Origin: Candidatus Solibacter sp.
GTDB taxonomy: Bacteria > Acidobacteriota > Terriglobia > Bryobacterales > Bryobacteraceae
Length of the DNA: 58,439 nucleotides
NCBI GenBank assembly: GCA_013822245.1
Contig: PNKE01000070.1
Location: 1 to 58,439 of the forward strand
Direction: 5' to 3'
In this document: piece after piece, positions 43,756 to 52,568 of the stretch
Position numbering within the stretch: position 1 is the first letter of the stretch
How the letters are laid out: each line of letters opens with the position of its first letter
Position numbers and translations under genes: made by a program
Notes under the pieces: model-generated
The model's database searches: none
Told to the model about the DNA's origin: nothing
What the model saw: only the letters and a program-made list of their open reading frames with translations

Positions 43756-46521
43756 ATGCGACTGATTCACAGACACTTCACAGCTTCAATGGTTCGATGC
43801 GCGCTGGCATTGCTGGTGCTGGCGGCGATGGCGATGCCGGCCGCGGCGCAGGCTCTGCCCGCGGGCGTGACAAAGGTGACCAACGTCGAGGGGATCTCGG
43901 AGTACAGGCTGGCCAACGGACTGAGGGTGATCCTGTTCCCGGATCCGACGAAATCGAACATCACTGTGAACGCTACTTATATGGTGGGTTCGCGGCATGA
44001 GGGCTATGGCGAGACGGGTATGGCGCACCTGCTCGAGCACCTGTTGTTCATGGGCACGGAGCGGCATCCGGACATCAAGAAAGAGCTGACCGACCACGGC
44101 GCGCGGCCGAATGGATCGACGTGGTATGACCGGACGAACTACTTCGAGACGTTCCAGGCGACGGAAGAGAATCTGCGGTGGGCGCTGGATATGGAAGCCG
44201 ACCGGATGATGAATTCGCGTGTTGAGAAGAAGTATCTGGACAGCGAGATGACGGTGGTGCGGAACGAGTTTGAGATGGGCGAGAACGATCCGGGCGGGGT
44301 GCTGATGGAGCGCGTGATATCGACGGCGTATCTGTGGCACAACTACGGCAAGTCGACCATCGGGGCGCGGGCCGACATTGAGCGGGTTCCGATCGACAGG
44401 TTGCAGGCGTTCTACCGCCGCTATTACAGGCCGGACAACGCGATTCTGGTTGTGGCGGGCAAGATCGACGAAGCCAAGACGCTACAGATGGTGCATCAGT
44501 ATTTCGGCGTGCTGAAGAATCCGGCCGAGCCGGTGCCGCAGACCTACACGGTTGAGCCGACGCAGGACGGCGAGCGTCATGTAACGCTGCGCCGGGTGGG
44601 CGACACGCAGATGCTGGCGGCGGTGTATCACATCGCGGCGGGTTCGCATGACGATTTCGCGCCGATGCAGATTGCGACGCGGATCCTGAGCGACGCGCCG
44701 TCGGGGCGATTGTACAAAGCGATGGTGGAGAGCAAGAAGGCGGCGAGCGTGATGGCGATGCCGTTCCAGTTGAAGGACCCGGGCATACTGCTGATCATGT
44801 CGGAGGTTCGGACCGAGAGCGATCTGAACGTGGCGAAGACGGCGTTGACGTCGACGATGGACGGGTTGCCGAAGACGCCGTTCACGCAGGAAGAAGTTGA
44901 GCGGGCGAAGACGCAGATCCTGAAGGGCATCGACCTGATGATGAACAACAGCGAGCAGGTGGCGATGTCGCTGAGCGAATGGCAGTCGATGGGCGACTGG
45001 CGGCTGCTGTTCCTGCACCGGGACCGGGTGAGGAAAGTGACGGCGGCGGATGTAAACAGAGTTGCTGGCAAGTACCTGGTGGCGTCGAACCGGACGCTGG
45101 GTGAATTTATTCCGGAGAAGTCGCCGGTGCGGGCCGAGATTCCCGAAGCGCCGGATGTAGCGGCGCTGGTGAAGGATTACAAGGGCGACGCACAGGTGTC
45201 GATGGGCGAGGCGTTTGACGCATCGCCGTCGAATATCGACAAGCGGACGATCCGAGGGGATTTGAAGGGCGGGTTGAAGCTGTCGTTCATCAACAAGAAG
45301 ACGCGCGGCGAACAGGTGACGGCGACGATTGCGCTGCACTTTGGCGACGAGAAGTCGCTGATGAACCGCACGGCGGCGGGCGAACTGGCGGGGGCGATGC
45401 TGATGCGCGGGACGGCGAAACGGACGAGGCAGGAGTTGAAGGACGAGTTTGACAAGCTGAAGGCGCAGGTGTCGATCGGAGGGTCGGCGACGGGCGCGTC
45501 GGCGTCGATCCAGACGACGAAGGAGAACCTGCCGAAGGTGCTGGACCTGGTGGCGGAAGTGCTGAAAGAGCCGGCGTTCCCGGAGAACGAGTTTGAGAAT
45601 CTGCGGCAGGCTCAACTGGCTGCAATGGAAGGCCAGAAGAGCGAACCGCAAGCGCTGGCGATGATCGAATTGCAGCGCAAGATGGCGCCGTACGCGAAGG
45701 GCGACGTGAGGTATGTGGATACGATCGACGAGTCGATCGCCGATCTGAAGGCGGCGAAGCTGGACGATTTGAAGGCTTTCTACAAGGACTTCTATGGCGC
45801 GTCGAACGGCGAGGCTGTGATCATCGGCGACTTCGAGCCGGAAGCCACGCAGCAGCAGCTTTCGCGGCTGTTCAACGAGTGGAAAAGCCCGAAGCCGTAC
45901 ACGCGCGTGGCCAAGAGCTTCAAGGCGATTCCGGCCGAGGCCAAGGCGATTGAGACGCCGGACAAGGCGAATGCAATGTGGGTGGCGGGGCTGCCGGTGC
46001 AGTTGAAGGACACCGACGCGGAGTATCCGGCGCTGGTGCTGGGCAACTACATCCTGGGCTCGTCGGGCATGGGATCGAGGCTGTTCGGGCGCATCCGGAA
46101 CAAAGAAGGGCTGAGCTACGGCGTGGGCAGCGCGTTTTCGGGCACTCCGACCGAGGACCTGCAAATGCTGTTCGCGTACGCGATTTGCGCGCCCGAGAAC
46201 GCGCCGAAGGTGGAGGCGTCGTTCAAGGACGAACTGGCTCAGATCATCACCAAGGGGTACACGCAGGAAGAGGTGGACGCGGCGAAGAAGAGCTGGATGC
46301 AGTCGCGGCAGGTGTCGCGGGCGCAGGACAGGGAACTGGCCGGGCGGATGCAGTCGCAGCGGTTCTTTGGCCGGACGATGGCGTTCGACTCGGAGATGGA
46401 AGCCAAGGTGATGGCGGTGACGCCGGCGCAGATCCAGGCGGCGATGAAGAAGCATTTCGACGCGGCGAAGATGTCGTTCTACCGCGCCGGGGACTTCAAG
46501 CGCGTCAACGTGGCCTGGTAA
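43756..46521 (+). CDS. Exported M16-family zinc metalloprotease
   Basis: A 921-residue protein with two fused M16 (pitrilysin/insulinase) units. The first, about residues 45-480, has the inverted zinc motif 'HLLEH' at 91-95 and the downstream acidic ligand region 'EFEMGEND'. The second, about 500-921, lacks the motif and is the usual inactive partner ('ILGSSGMGSRLFGRIRNKEG' is its conserved loop). The signal peptide may start at Met1 or Met12 (MVRCALALLVLAAMAMPAAA). It is followed by a strong terminator. It probably degrades peptides in the periplasm. Confidence 0.93.
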   Translation: MRLIHRHFTASMVRCALALLVLAAMAMPAAAQALPAGVTKVTNVEGISEYRLANGLRVILFPDPTKSNITVNATYMVGSRHEGYGETGMAHLLEHLLFMGTERHPDIKKELTDHGARPNGSTWYDRTNYFETFQATEENLRWALDMEADRMMNSRVEKKYLDSEMTVVRNEFEMGENDPGGVLMERVISTAYLWHNYGKSTIGARADIERVPIDRLQAFYRRYYRPDNAILVVAGKIDEAKTLQMVHQYFGVLKNPAEPVPQTYTVEPTQDGERHVTLRRVGDTQMLAAVYHIAAGSHDDFAPMQIATRILSDAPSGRLYKAMVESKKAASVMAMPFQLKDPGILLIMSEVRTESDLNVAKTALTSTMDGLPKTPFTQEEVERAKTQILKGIDLMMNNSEQVAMSLSEWQSMGDWRLLFLHRDRVRKVTAADVNRVAGKYLVASNRTLGEFIPEKSPVRAEIPEAPDVAALVKDYKGDAQVSMGEAFDASPSNIDKRTIRGDLKGGLKLSFINKKTRGEQVTATIALHFGDEKSLMNRTAAGELAGAMLMRGTAKRTRQELKDEFDKLKAQVSIGGSATGASASIQTTKENLPKVLDLVAEVLKEPAFPENEFENLRQAQLAAMEGQKSEPQALAMIELQRKMAPYAKGDVRYVDTIDESIADLKAAKLDDLKAFYKDFYGASNGEAVIIGDFEPEATQQQLSRLFNEWKSPKPYTRVAKSFKAIPAEAKAIETPDKANAMWVAGLPVQLKDTDAEYPALVLGNYILGSSGMGSRLFGRIRNKEGLSYGVGSAFSGTPTEDLQMLFAYAICAPENAPKVEASFKDELAQIITKGYTQEEVDAAKKSWMQSRQVSRAQDRELAGRMQSQRFFGRTMAFDSEMEAKVMAVTPAQIQAAMKKHFDAAKMSFYRAGDFKRVNVAW

Positions 46522-46535
46522 GGCCTGATAATAGG

Positions 46536-46578
46536 GGGGCGGGACCGGAGCAGTCCGGTTGCCGCCCCTTTTCTTTTT
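46536..46578 (+). terminator. Strong intrinsic terminator
   Basis: GGGGCGG...CCGCCCC with an inner CCGGA/TCCGG stem (46536-46568) is followed by TTTTCTTTTT. It ends the M16 protease transcript; the next gene's ATG starts directly after the T tract. Confidence 0.9.
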
Positions 46579-47094
46579 ATGCTCACCGACTTAGTTCAGA
46601 TCAGCCGTCTCGGCGAACAGAAGCGCGACGAGAACCAGAAGTTCCGGCGGTGGCTGAAGGCGCATAACTTCGTCGAGCGGAAGTTCAAGGCGATTGCGAA
46701 GGACGTGGAGAACGCGATCGACTGCACCGAGTGCGGCAACTGCTGCCGGGTGGCGACGGCGAAGGTGAACGACCGCGATATCGCCAAGCTGGCGAAGTTC
46801 ATCGGCATGGGGTTTCAGAAGTTCGTGCGCGACTGCACGCAGGAGGACGCCGAGGACGGGCGGGTGTTGAAGCGGGATGACGAGAAGGGGTGCGTGTTCC
46901 TGGCCGGCAACGAGTGCACGGTGTACGAGGCGCGGCCGGCGAGTTGCGAGCATTTCCCGCATGTGGTGAAGGGGGAGGGGTCGCTGGTGAGCCGGATGTG
47001 GCAGTTTGTGGACCGGGCGACGTATTGTCCGATTGTGTACAACACGCTGGAGGCTTGGAAGGAAGAGACGGAGTTCAAGCCTTTTGCGAGGTGA
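46579..47094 (+). CDS. YkgJ-type cysteine-cluster protein
   Basis: A 171-residue protein with 'CTECGNCCR' at about residues 49-57 and 'CTVYEARPASCEHFP' near 112-126, the pattern of the YkgJ/CxxCxxCC family thought to bind zinc or an iron-sulfur cluster. The function is unknown. The ATG lies immediately after the T tract of the preceding terminator with no clear Shine-Dalgarno sequence; Met76 or GTG starts would lose the first Cys motif, so the ATG at 46579 is kept. Confidence 0.85.
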   Translation: MLTDLVQISRLGEQKRDENQKFRRWLKAHNFVERKFKAIAKDVENAIDCTECGNCCRVATAKVNDRDIAKLAKFIGMGFQKFVRDCTQEDAEDGRVLKRDDEKGCVFLAGNECTVYEARPASCEHFPHVVKGEGSLVSRMWQFVDRATYCPIVYNTLEAWKEETEFKPFAR

Positions 47095-47099
47095 GGGGG

Positions 47100-47312
47100 A
47101 TGGATATGAACCGAACTGCACCAGAGACGGTTGAGGAGAAGAGGCGACGGACGGATGCGGAGATCGTGGCCTACGCGACTGCTGTTGCCGGGACGGAGGA
47201 GGATCTGGATCCGGCGCTGGAAGCCGCCGGCGTGGAGTTCTGGATCTCTTCGAGTGAGTGCGAGTGTGGAGTCGGCCAGGCTGACGACTCGGCTACTTCA
47301 GCTTCTCGGTGA
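47100..47312 (+). CDS. Small hypothetical protein after ykgJ-type gene
   Basis: A possible 70-residue acidic protein starting 'MDMNRTAPETVEEKRRRTDA' with a GAGGGG ribosome-binding site, six bases after the YkgJ-type stop. The segment 'GTEEDLDPALEAAGVEFWI' is predicted helical. I recognise no family. The last 20 bases overlap the convergent gene. Tight spacing suggests co-translation, but the small size leaves doubt. Confidence 0.45.
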   Translation: MDMNRTAPETVEEKRRRTDAEIVAYATAVAGTEEDLDPALEAAGVEFWISSSECECGVGQADDSATSASR

Positions 47313-48258
47313 GGGTGACCGGCTGTTTGAGTTTGAAGGTGAGGCGGGTTTCGTTTTCGATTTCGGCCTGGCCTCCGCGGCTGGTCATGACGGTTCCGGC
47401 GCCTGCTGCGCCGCCGACACCGGCACCGATGGCAGCGCCTTTGCCTCCGCCGGCGATGGCTCCGATGGCGGCGCCGATGCCGGCGAGAACGCCCACTTTG
47501 GCGGCGTCCTTGCCGGCGGTGGAAGCGGCTTCATGGGTGAAGGTTTCGGAGTTGACCTCGACGGTCTGGCCGTCGGCGGTGCGGAGTTGGGCCAGTTCGA
47601 GGGCGATGGCGGCGCGTCCTTTAACTTTGCCTGGGGGGGCGGCGCTGACCACTTTGGCGAGCTGGCGTGAGCCGCGTTCGGCAATCACCATGCCGTTGAC
47701 GATGAGCGGTGCGTCGAGCGTGAGTTGGACGGTGTCGCCCTGGTAGTGGGTGGCGGTGCTCACCTTTTCATTCAGGCGGACGGCGACGAGTGTGCCGGCG
47801 GGGATTGTGGCTGAGCGCGGTTCGGGGGGCTTGGGCGGGGCGATGCGTTCATGAGTGGGCGGCGGGGGCAGGGACGGTTTCGACAGCTCGGCGGTGATGG
47901 GGCGGGGTTCGGGTTTGGGCTCGGCGGGGGCCGTGGCCGCTGGTTCAGCGGGTGCGGCGGGTTCGGGCGTCTTTGCAGGCTGAGCCGCTGGCGCGGTTGA
48001 CCGGCGCGGGGCCGACGCGGCGGGGACGGCGCGCCAGGGTTTACGGGCCGGGGCGGGCTTGGCGGCAACGGGTTCAGGTTTCTCCGCCTCGACCGGCAAG
48101 GCGACGGTAGCCTCAACGGAGGCAGGGTCCAAGGCGGCCGGTGCGCTGGCCTGAACGGCGGGTTGGGGCGGGGCCTCCTGTTTGGGCATCAAGAGCCACA
48201 TGCCGAATGCTCCGGCGAAAACCAATGCCGCACCTGCCAAGATCTGTGTAGGTTTCAT
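47293..48258 (-). CDS. Membrane-anchored Pro/Ala-rich glycine-zipper protein
   Basis: A 321-residue protein. One N-terminal transmembrane helix or uncleaved signal (ILAGAALVFAGAFGMWLLM) is followed by about 130 residues rich in Pro/Ala/Lys/Glu, presumably spanning the periplasm. Then comes a beta domain 'PAGTLVAVRLNEKVSTATHY...' near 160-260 and a glycine zipper 'GVLAGIGAAIGAIAGGG' / 'GAAIGAGVGGAAGAG' near 262-293. Function unknown; cell-envelope role inferred. The ATG at 48258 has GAGG upstream; the ATG at 48273 does not. Confidence 0.75.
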   Translation of the reverse strand: MKPTQILAGAALVFAGAFGMWLLMPKQEAPPQPAVQASAPAALDPASVEATVALPVEAEKPEPVAAKPAPARKPWRAVPAASAPRRSTAPAAQPAKTPEPAAPAEPAATAPAEPKPEPRPITAELSKPSLPPPPTHERIAPPKPPEPRSATIPAGTLVAVRLNEKVSTATHYQGDTVQLTLDAPLIVNGMVIAERGSRQLAKVVSAAPPGKVKGRAAIALELAQLRTADGQTVEVNSETFTHEAASTAGKDAAKVGVLAGIGAAIGAIAGGGKGAAIGAGVGGAAGAGTVMTSRGGQAEIENETRLTFKLKQPVTLTEKLK

Positions 48259-48376
48259 CACCAACCTCTTCATTGATATAAACGCGCCGGAGGGCCCGCG
48301 CGTTTCGGTGGGAGAGATCACAGCTTGATGACCGGGCGCGTCTCGGCGGCGGGTGGTCCCGTTACAATAGGGAGAG

Positions 48377-49396
48377 ATGATCCCTTTTCCCACCGGTTAC
48401 AGCATGGGAGGTGTGCGCATTGAACCAGCCACGGTTCTGGCGCCGATGGCCGGCGTTACAGATACGGTTTTCCGGCGGCTGATCCGCAACCAGGGCGGCT
48501 GCGGATTGATCATGACCGAGTTCACGTCGTCGCACGGCGTGGTGGCGACGACGAAGGGGAGGACGAAGCGCTCGGTGACGGCGCATTATCTGCATTTCGA
48601 GCCCGAGGAGCATCCGATATCGGCGCAGTTGTTCGGGTCGGACCCGGAGGTGATGGCGGATGCGGCGAAGGTGTGCGAGGAGCTGGGGTTCGACGCCGTG
48701 GACATCAACTTCGGCTGTCCGGTGAAGAAGGTGGTCAGGTGCAACGGCGGGTCGGGGTTGTTGCGCGACATACCGCTGGTGGACAGGCTGTTGAAGCGGT
48801 GCAGGGAGGCGATCGGGATTCCGCTGACGATGAAGTTCCGGTCGGGCTGGAGCGACAAGGAGTACGTCTACATTCAGATGGCGCGGATGGCCGAGGACAA
48901 CGGGTTGCAGGCGATTGCGCTGCATCCGCGGACGAGGGAGCAGGGCTACTCGGGGCGGTCGAACTGGGCGCATATCGCCGAGGTGAAGGCGGCGGTGAAG
49001 ATCCCGGTGATCGGCAACGGCGACGTCAACTCGCCGGAGGACGCGGTGCGGATGATTCAGGAGACGGGCTGCGACGCGGTGATGGTGGGGCGGGCGGCGT
49101 CGTCGAATCCGTGGATCTTCCGGCAGATCTCGGAGTATCTGGCGGCGGGCGGCTACTTCAGGCCGTCGGAACAGGACCGCTATGAAATGATGCGGACCTA
49201 TTACAGGATGCTGGTGGAGAAGGGCGGGCTGGACATTGTGGGCAAGATGAAGCAGTTTGCGACGTACTTCACGCATGGCGTGCGGAACGGCGCGAAGCTG
49301 CGGGTGGCGGTGTATCATGCGCGGACGGCGGAGGATATTCAAGCGTTGGTGGAGAGACATTTCGAGGTGGAACTGAACGCGGAGACGGCGGCGTGA
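48377..49396 (+). CDS. dus: tRNA-dihydrouridine synthase
   Basis: A 339-residue FMN enzyme that reduces uridines of tRNA to dihydrouridine. '[20 protein letters not shown]' opens the TIM barrel, '[21 protein letters not shown]' near 112 holds the catalytic Cys (FGCP), 'RSGWSDKEY' and '[13 protein letters not shown]' bind tRNA and FMN, and '[13 protein letters not shown]' and '[14 protein letters not shown]' bind the FMN phosphate. The motif pattern is DusB-like. Met10 is an alternative start. It overlaps the rnhA start (GTGA). Confidence 0.94.
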   Translation: MIPFPTGYSMGGVRIEPATVLAPMAGVTDTVFRRLIRNQGGCGLIMTEFTSSHGVVATTKGRTKRSVTAHYLHFEPEEHPISAQLFGSDPEVMADAAKVCEELGFDAVDINFGCPVKKVVRCNGGSGLLRDIPLVDRLLKRCREAIGIPLTMKFRSGWSDKEYVYIQMARMAEDNGLQAIALHPRTREQGYSGRSNWAHIAEVKAAVKIPVIGNGDVNSPEDAVRMIQETGCDAVMVGRAASSNPWIFRQISEYLAAGGYFRPSEQDRYEMMRTYYRMLVEKGGLDIVGKMKQFATYFTHGVRNGAKLRVAVYHARTAEDIQALVERHFEVELNAETAA

Positions 49397-49824
49397 AGCG
49401 GGTGCAGGTGATCACGGACGGGTCGTGTCTGGGCAATCCGGGGCGCGGCGGGTGGGCGGTGGTGTTGCGCTACGGCGCGAAGACGAAGGAACTGACCGGG
49501 GGCGAGCCGCACACGACGAACAACCGGATGGAGTTGACGGCGGCGATCGAGGCGCTGGCGGCATTGAAGGAGGCGTGCGAGGTGGAGGTGGTGACCGACT
49601 CCGAGTATGTGAAGAACGGCATTGAGCAGTGGATGAAGAACTGGAAGCGGAACGGGTGGCAGACATCGGCGAAGAAACCGGTGATGAACCAGGATTTGTG
49701 GATGAGGCTGGACGAGCAGGTGGCGCGGCACAAGACGAAATGGGTGTGGACGAAGGGCCACGCCGACCACGCCGATAACAACCGTTGCGACGAACTGGCG
49801 AGGGCGGCGGCCGAGAAACAGTAG
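49393..49824 (+). CDS. rnhA: Ribonuclease HI
   Basis: A 143-residue RNase HI that degrades RNA in RNA-DNA hybrids. Catalytic residues are visible: Asp in '[12 protein letters not shown]', Glu in '[13 protein letters not shown]', Asp in 'VVTDSEYV', and the last acidic site in the '[16 protein letters not shown]' block. The basic protrusion '[14 protein letters not shown]' is present. The start is GTG, overlapping the dus stop by four bases. Confidence 0.96.
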   Translation: MKRVQVITDGSCLGNPGRGGWAVVLRYGAKTKELTGGEPHTTNNRMELTAAIEALAALKEACEVEVVTDSEYVKNGIEQWMKNWKRNGWQTSAKKPVMNQDLWMRLDEQVARHKTKWVWTKGHADHADNNRCDELARAAAEKQ

Positions 49825-49899
49825 GGGGCATTCATTCGCCGGTTGCGGGAGCGCGCCGGGACAGGCAACCGGGGGCGAGTTGGGATAGAGTGTGCACAG

Positions 49900-51774
49900 A
49901 TGAAACTCACGGCGATTTTCCTTGTTCTGAGTCTGCCTGTGGCGGCGCAGCGGTTTCCGAAGCCCGAACCCGACAGGGCGTTCGCGGAGATGAAGGTGTA
50001 TGAGAATGGGTCGGCTGTGCGGGCGGCGCGAGAGGATTGGGATGGCGCGCGGGCGCGGGTGAAGGCGGATGCGGAGTGGGCGGCGTGGTTGGCCAAGAGC
50101 CGTGCGGAGACCGATGAATGGATCTCGGCGCCGCGCGACAAGGTGGAGTATGTCGCGGGGTGGTGGCACGATTTCGTGAACGAGAAGGACGGCGGGTTTT
50201 TGAATTGGACGCCGATGCCGCCGGGTGGAGTGACGGCGAAGGTGTTTGGCGGGTGGGTGTTCGGGTTGAGGTCGCGCAACGGCGACAGGATGGTGGAGGC
50301 GGCGAGGCTGTGGAGGTTGACGGGCGAGCGGAAGTATCTGGACTGGGCGGCGTCGCAGTTGGATTTCTACGCGGAGAACCTGATGAAGTGGCCGGCGCAG
50401 GGCGGGGGTAATGCGCGGCTGATGTACCAGAGTCTGGACGACGCCAACATGCTGGTGCGGTTTGTGCAGACGGCGAGGATTATCGGCGATGACGCGGATG
50501 CGGCGCGGCGGCGGGCGTGGATTGAGAAGCTGATGCGGCCGATGGCGGAGTTGCTGGGCAAGTCGCTGCAGCGGGTTCACAACATCGCCTGCTGGCAGCG
50601 GGCGGCGATGGCGATGGCGGCGATGTATGCGAAGGACGACGAATTGTGGAAGCTGTCGGTGGATGGAGAGTACGGCATCAGGCGGCAGGTGAGGGACGGG
50701 ATCACGAGCGATTATCTATGGGTGGAGCAGTCACTGCTCTACAACAGTTATGTTGTTTCGTCGTTTCTGACGTTCCTTGAGTACGCGGGCATGGCGGGAC
50801 GGTTGGATGAGTTGAAACAGGAGGCGGCGGCGATCGAGAATCTGATGCTGGCGCCGATCTATCTGCGCTTCCCGGACGGCAAGTTGCCGACGCCGGCGGA
50901 TTCGACGGCGGGGTTCAGGCGGGCGCCGGAGATGGGCATTCTGGCGAGAGCGAGAAGGGTGTTTCCGACGACTCTGGGCATCGGCGCAGCGTCGGCGCAG
51001 AAGAGTTGGGACACGCTGCTGGATCCGGCGCCGGCGGTGAAGCCGGCTCCGTTGCCGGAGATTGTCAGCCGCAATTTCGAGTCGAGCCGGATGGCGCTGC
51101 TCAAGAAGGGTCCGTGGCAGGTGTTCTTCCATTACGGGCAGCTTGATCCGTCGCACGCGCAGGCCGAGGCGTTGAACTATGAGGCGTATTTTGAGTTGAT
51201 CGACGTGACGCATGACGCAGGCACGGTGGGGTATGGATCGCCGTTGCACAAGGGATTTTTCCAGACCGGCGCGGCGCACAACACGGTGCTGATCGATGGG
51301 CAAGGGCAGGCGAAGTGGAACCCCGGGACGCTGATCGGATTTGATGGCGCGGCGGGGATGGCGGTGGCGCGACAGGACGAGTTCCGGCCGGGAGTGGCTG
51401 TCACGCGCAAGATTGAGATCGATGGCAAGAAGTTGATTGAGAAGACGGAAGTACGGTGCGCGGGGGAGATGGCGAGGCGCATCGGGCTTGTCTTGCAGGT
51501 GCAAGGCAAGGTGCAAGTGCCGGCGGGGGCGACGCCGGCGGCTGACGTTGAACTGCCGTACTGGCGCGAGGCACGCAGTTGGGATGGAGGGCGGAAAGTG
51601 GAGCTGACGTTCACGGCGGGAGGGCGGCAGTTTGCGTTGACGATCGAATCAGGAGATCCGTTGAGGGTGACACATGCGGTGACGCCGGATGCGCCTCCGA
51701 AGACGAGGGAGAGCCTGTATCTGGAGACGACGGGGCAGTCGGCCGCGTTCCGGACGACGTGGCAGCCGCGTTAA
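49900..51774 (+). CDS. Exported heparinase II/III-like polysaccharide lyase
   Basis: A 624-residue secreted protein (signal MKLTAIFLVLSLPVAAQ). The N-terminal 330 residues form an (alpha/alpha) toroid of the alginate/heparinase-lyase type ('GGNARLMYQSLDDANMLVRF', 'HNIACWQRAAMAMAAMY', 'DYLWVEQSLLYNSYVVSS' read as short motifs, the last near residue 280). The C-terminal domain has the Hepar_II_III elements 'HYGQLDPSHAQAEALNYE' near 415 and 'GAAHNTVLIDGQGQ' near 465. It probably cleaves an acidic or uronate-containing polysaccharide by beta-elimination; the substrate is unknown. Confidence 0.82.
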   Translation: MKLTAIFLVLSLPVAAQRFPKPEPDRAFAEMKVYENGSAVRAAREDWDGARARVKADAEWAAWLAKSRAETDEWISAPRDKVEYVAGWWHDFVNEKDGGFLNWTPMPPGGVTAKVFGGWVFGLRSRNGDRMVEAARLWRLTGERKYLDWAASQLDFYAENLMKWPAQGGGNARLMYQSLDDANMLVRFVQTARIIGDDADAARRRAWIEKLMRPMAELLGKSLQRVHNIACWQRAAMAMAAMYAKDDELWKLSVDGEYGIRRQVRDGITSDYLWVEQSLLYNSYVVSSFLTFLEYAGMAGRLDELKQEAAAIENLMLAPIYLRFPDGKLPTPADSTAGFRRAPEMGILARARRVFPTTLGIGAASAQKSWDTLLDPAPAVKPAPLPEIVSRNFESSRMALLKKGPWQVFFHYGQLDPSHAQAEALNYEAYFELIDVTHDAGTVGYGSPLHKGFFQTGAAHNTVLIDGQGQAKWNPGTLIGFDGAAGMAVARQDEFRPGVAVTRKIEIDGKKLIEKTEVRCAGEMARRIGLVLQVQGKVQVPAGATPAADVELPYWREARSWDGGRKVELTFTAGGRQFALTIESGDPLRVTHAVTPDAPPKTRESLYLETTGQSAAFRTTWQPR

Positions 51775-52370
51775 CGCCGGACCATGTAAACGGCGATTTC
51801 GGCGAACAGGTTGGGCATGAAGCCGATCTGTGAATGGCCGGCGAGGAAGCGGCGTTTCTCGACGACGAGTTTCTGTTCGGCGATGGATTCCTCGAAGTCG
51901 AGGACGGTGAGGAAGTGGATGTTGGGCGAGCTGTGCCAGGCGTAGGGGAACGTCGGCGTGCGCGGGGAACGGCCCGAGGTGAGGTGGTTCAAGCGGACGC
52001 GCCAGTGGCCGAAGTTGGGGAAAGCGACGATGGCGTGGCGGCCGATGCGGAGCATTTCGTCGAGGACGCGCAAGGGCTGGCGGGTTTCCTGGAGCGTTTG
52101 CGAGAGGATGACGTAATCGAAGGCCTGCTCGGGGTATTCGCGGACCGACTCGTCGATGTCGCCCTGATAGACGGTGACGCCGCGGGCGACGGCCTTCTGG
52201 ACGAGTTCGCGTTTGAGTTCGACGCCGCGGGCCTCGACCTGTTTGTTTTCGCGCAGCCAGGCCAGCAGTGCGCCGTCGCCGCAGCCGAGGTCGAGGACGC
52301 GCGCGCCGGGGGGGATGAGGTCAGAGATGAGTGCGAAGTCGCCTCGTCCAAGGATGTCGCGAACCTTCAA
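51771..52370 (-). CDS. metW: Methionine biosynthesis methyltransferase-like protein MetW
   Basis: A 199-residue MetW, a SAM-fold partner of MetX in homoserine acylation for methionine synthesis. The motif 'ARVLDLGCGDGALLAWLRE' near residue 24 and the family-specific 'FDYVILSQTLQETRQP' and 'VAFPNFGHWRVRLNHL' are clear. The start is assigned to TTG at 52370, giving 'MKVRDILGRGDFALISDLI'; the longer frame would run into selC. It lies 33 bases downstream of selC on the same strand and may share its transcript. No metX is near. Confidence 0.9.
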   Translation of the reverse strand: MKVRDILGRGDFALISDLIPPGARVLDLGCGDGALLAWLRENKQVEARGVELKRELVQKAVARGVTVYQGDIDESVREYPEQAFDYVILSQTLQETRQPLRVLDEMLRIGRHAIVAFPNFGHWRVRLNHLTSGRSPRTPTFPYAWHSSPNIHFLTVLDFEESIAEQKLVVEKRRFLAGHSQIGFMPNLFAEIAVYMVRR

Positions 52371-52403
52371 TCGATTGTCTCCGGGAACGGAACAAAGCCA
52401 AGG

Positions 52404-52500
52404 TGGCGGAAGCTCGTGGGGGTCGAACCCACCGGCGCTCGCATCCGCGGCGCCCACTGGTTTTGAAGACCAGGCCCGGCACCGGCCGAAATGAGCTTCC
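52404..52500 (-). tRNA. selC: tRNA-Sec, anticodon UCA
   Basis: The minus strand folds as a bacterial selenocysteine tRNA. The eight-base-pair acceptor stem is GGAAGCTC (52408-52415) with GAGCTTCC (52493-52500), followed by the discriminator G and an encoded CCA (52404-52406). The anticodon arm CTGGT/ACCAG encloses the loop CTTCAAA, whose anticodon TCA is at 52464-52466. The T arm GTGGG/CCCAC encloses TTCGACC (52416-52432). A long variable arm fills 52433-52456. An eight-pair acceptor stem and long extra arm are diagnostic. It serves the UGA codon of the peroxiredoxin at 43030-43563. Confidence 0.96.
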
Positions 52501-52568
52501 GTGCCCTCCTTCGAGATTAGCGCATGGGCAAGTGAAGCTGGCGATGGTCGGCGTATTGCGTCCGGAAG

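Noticed and set aside
52371-52457. Longer MetW N-terminus
   Set aside because: It would run into the tRNA-Sec gene and adds residues not seen in the family; TTG at 52370 gives the normal start.
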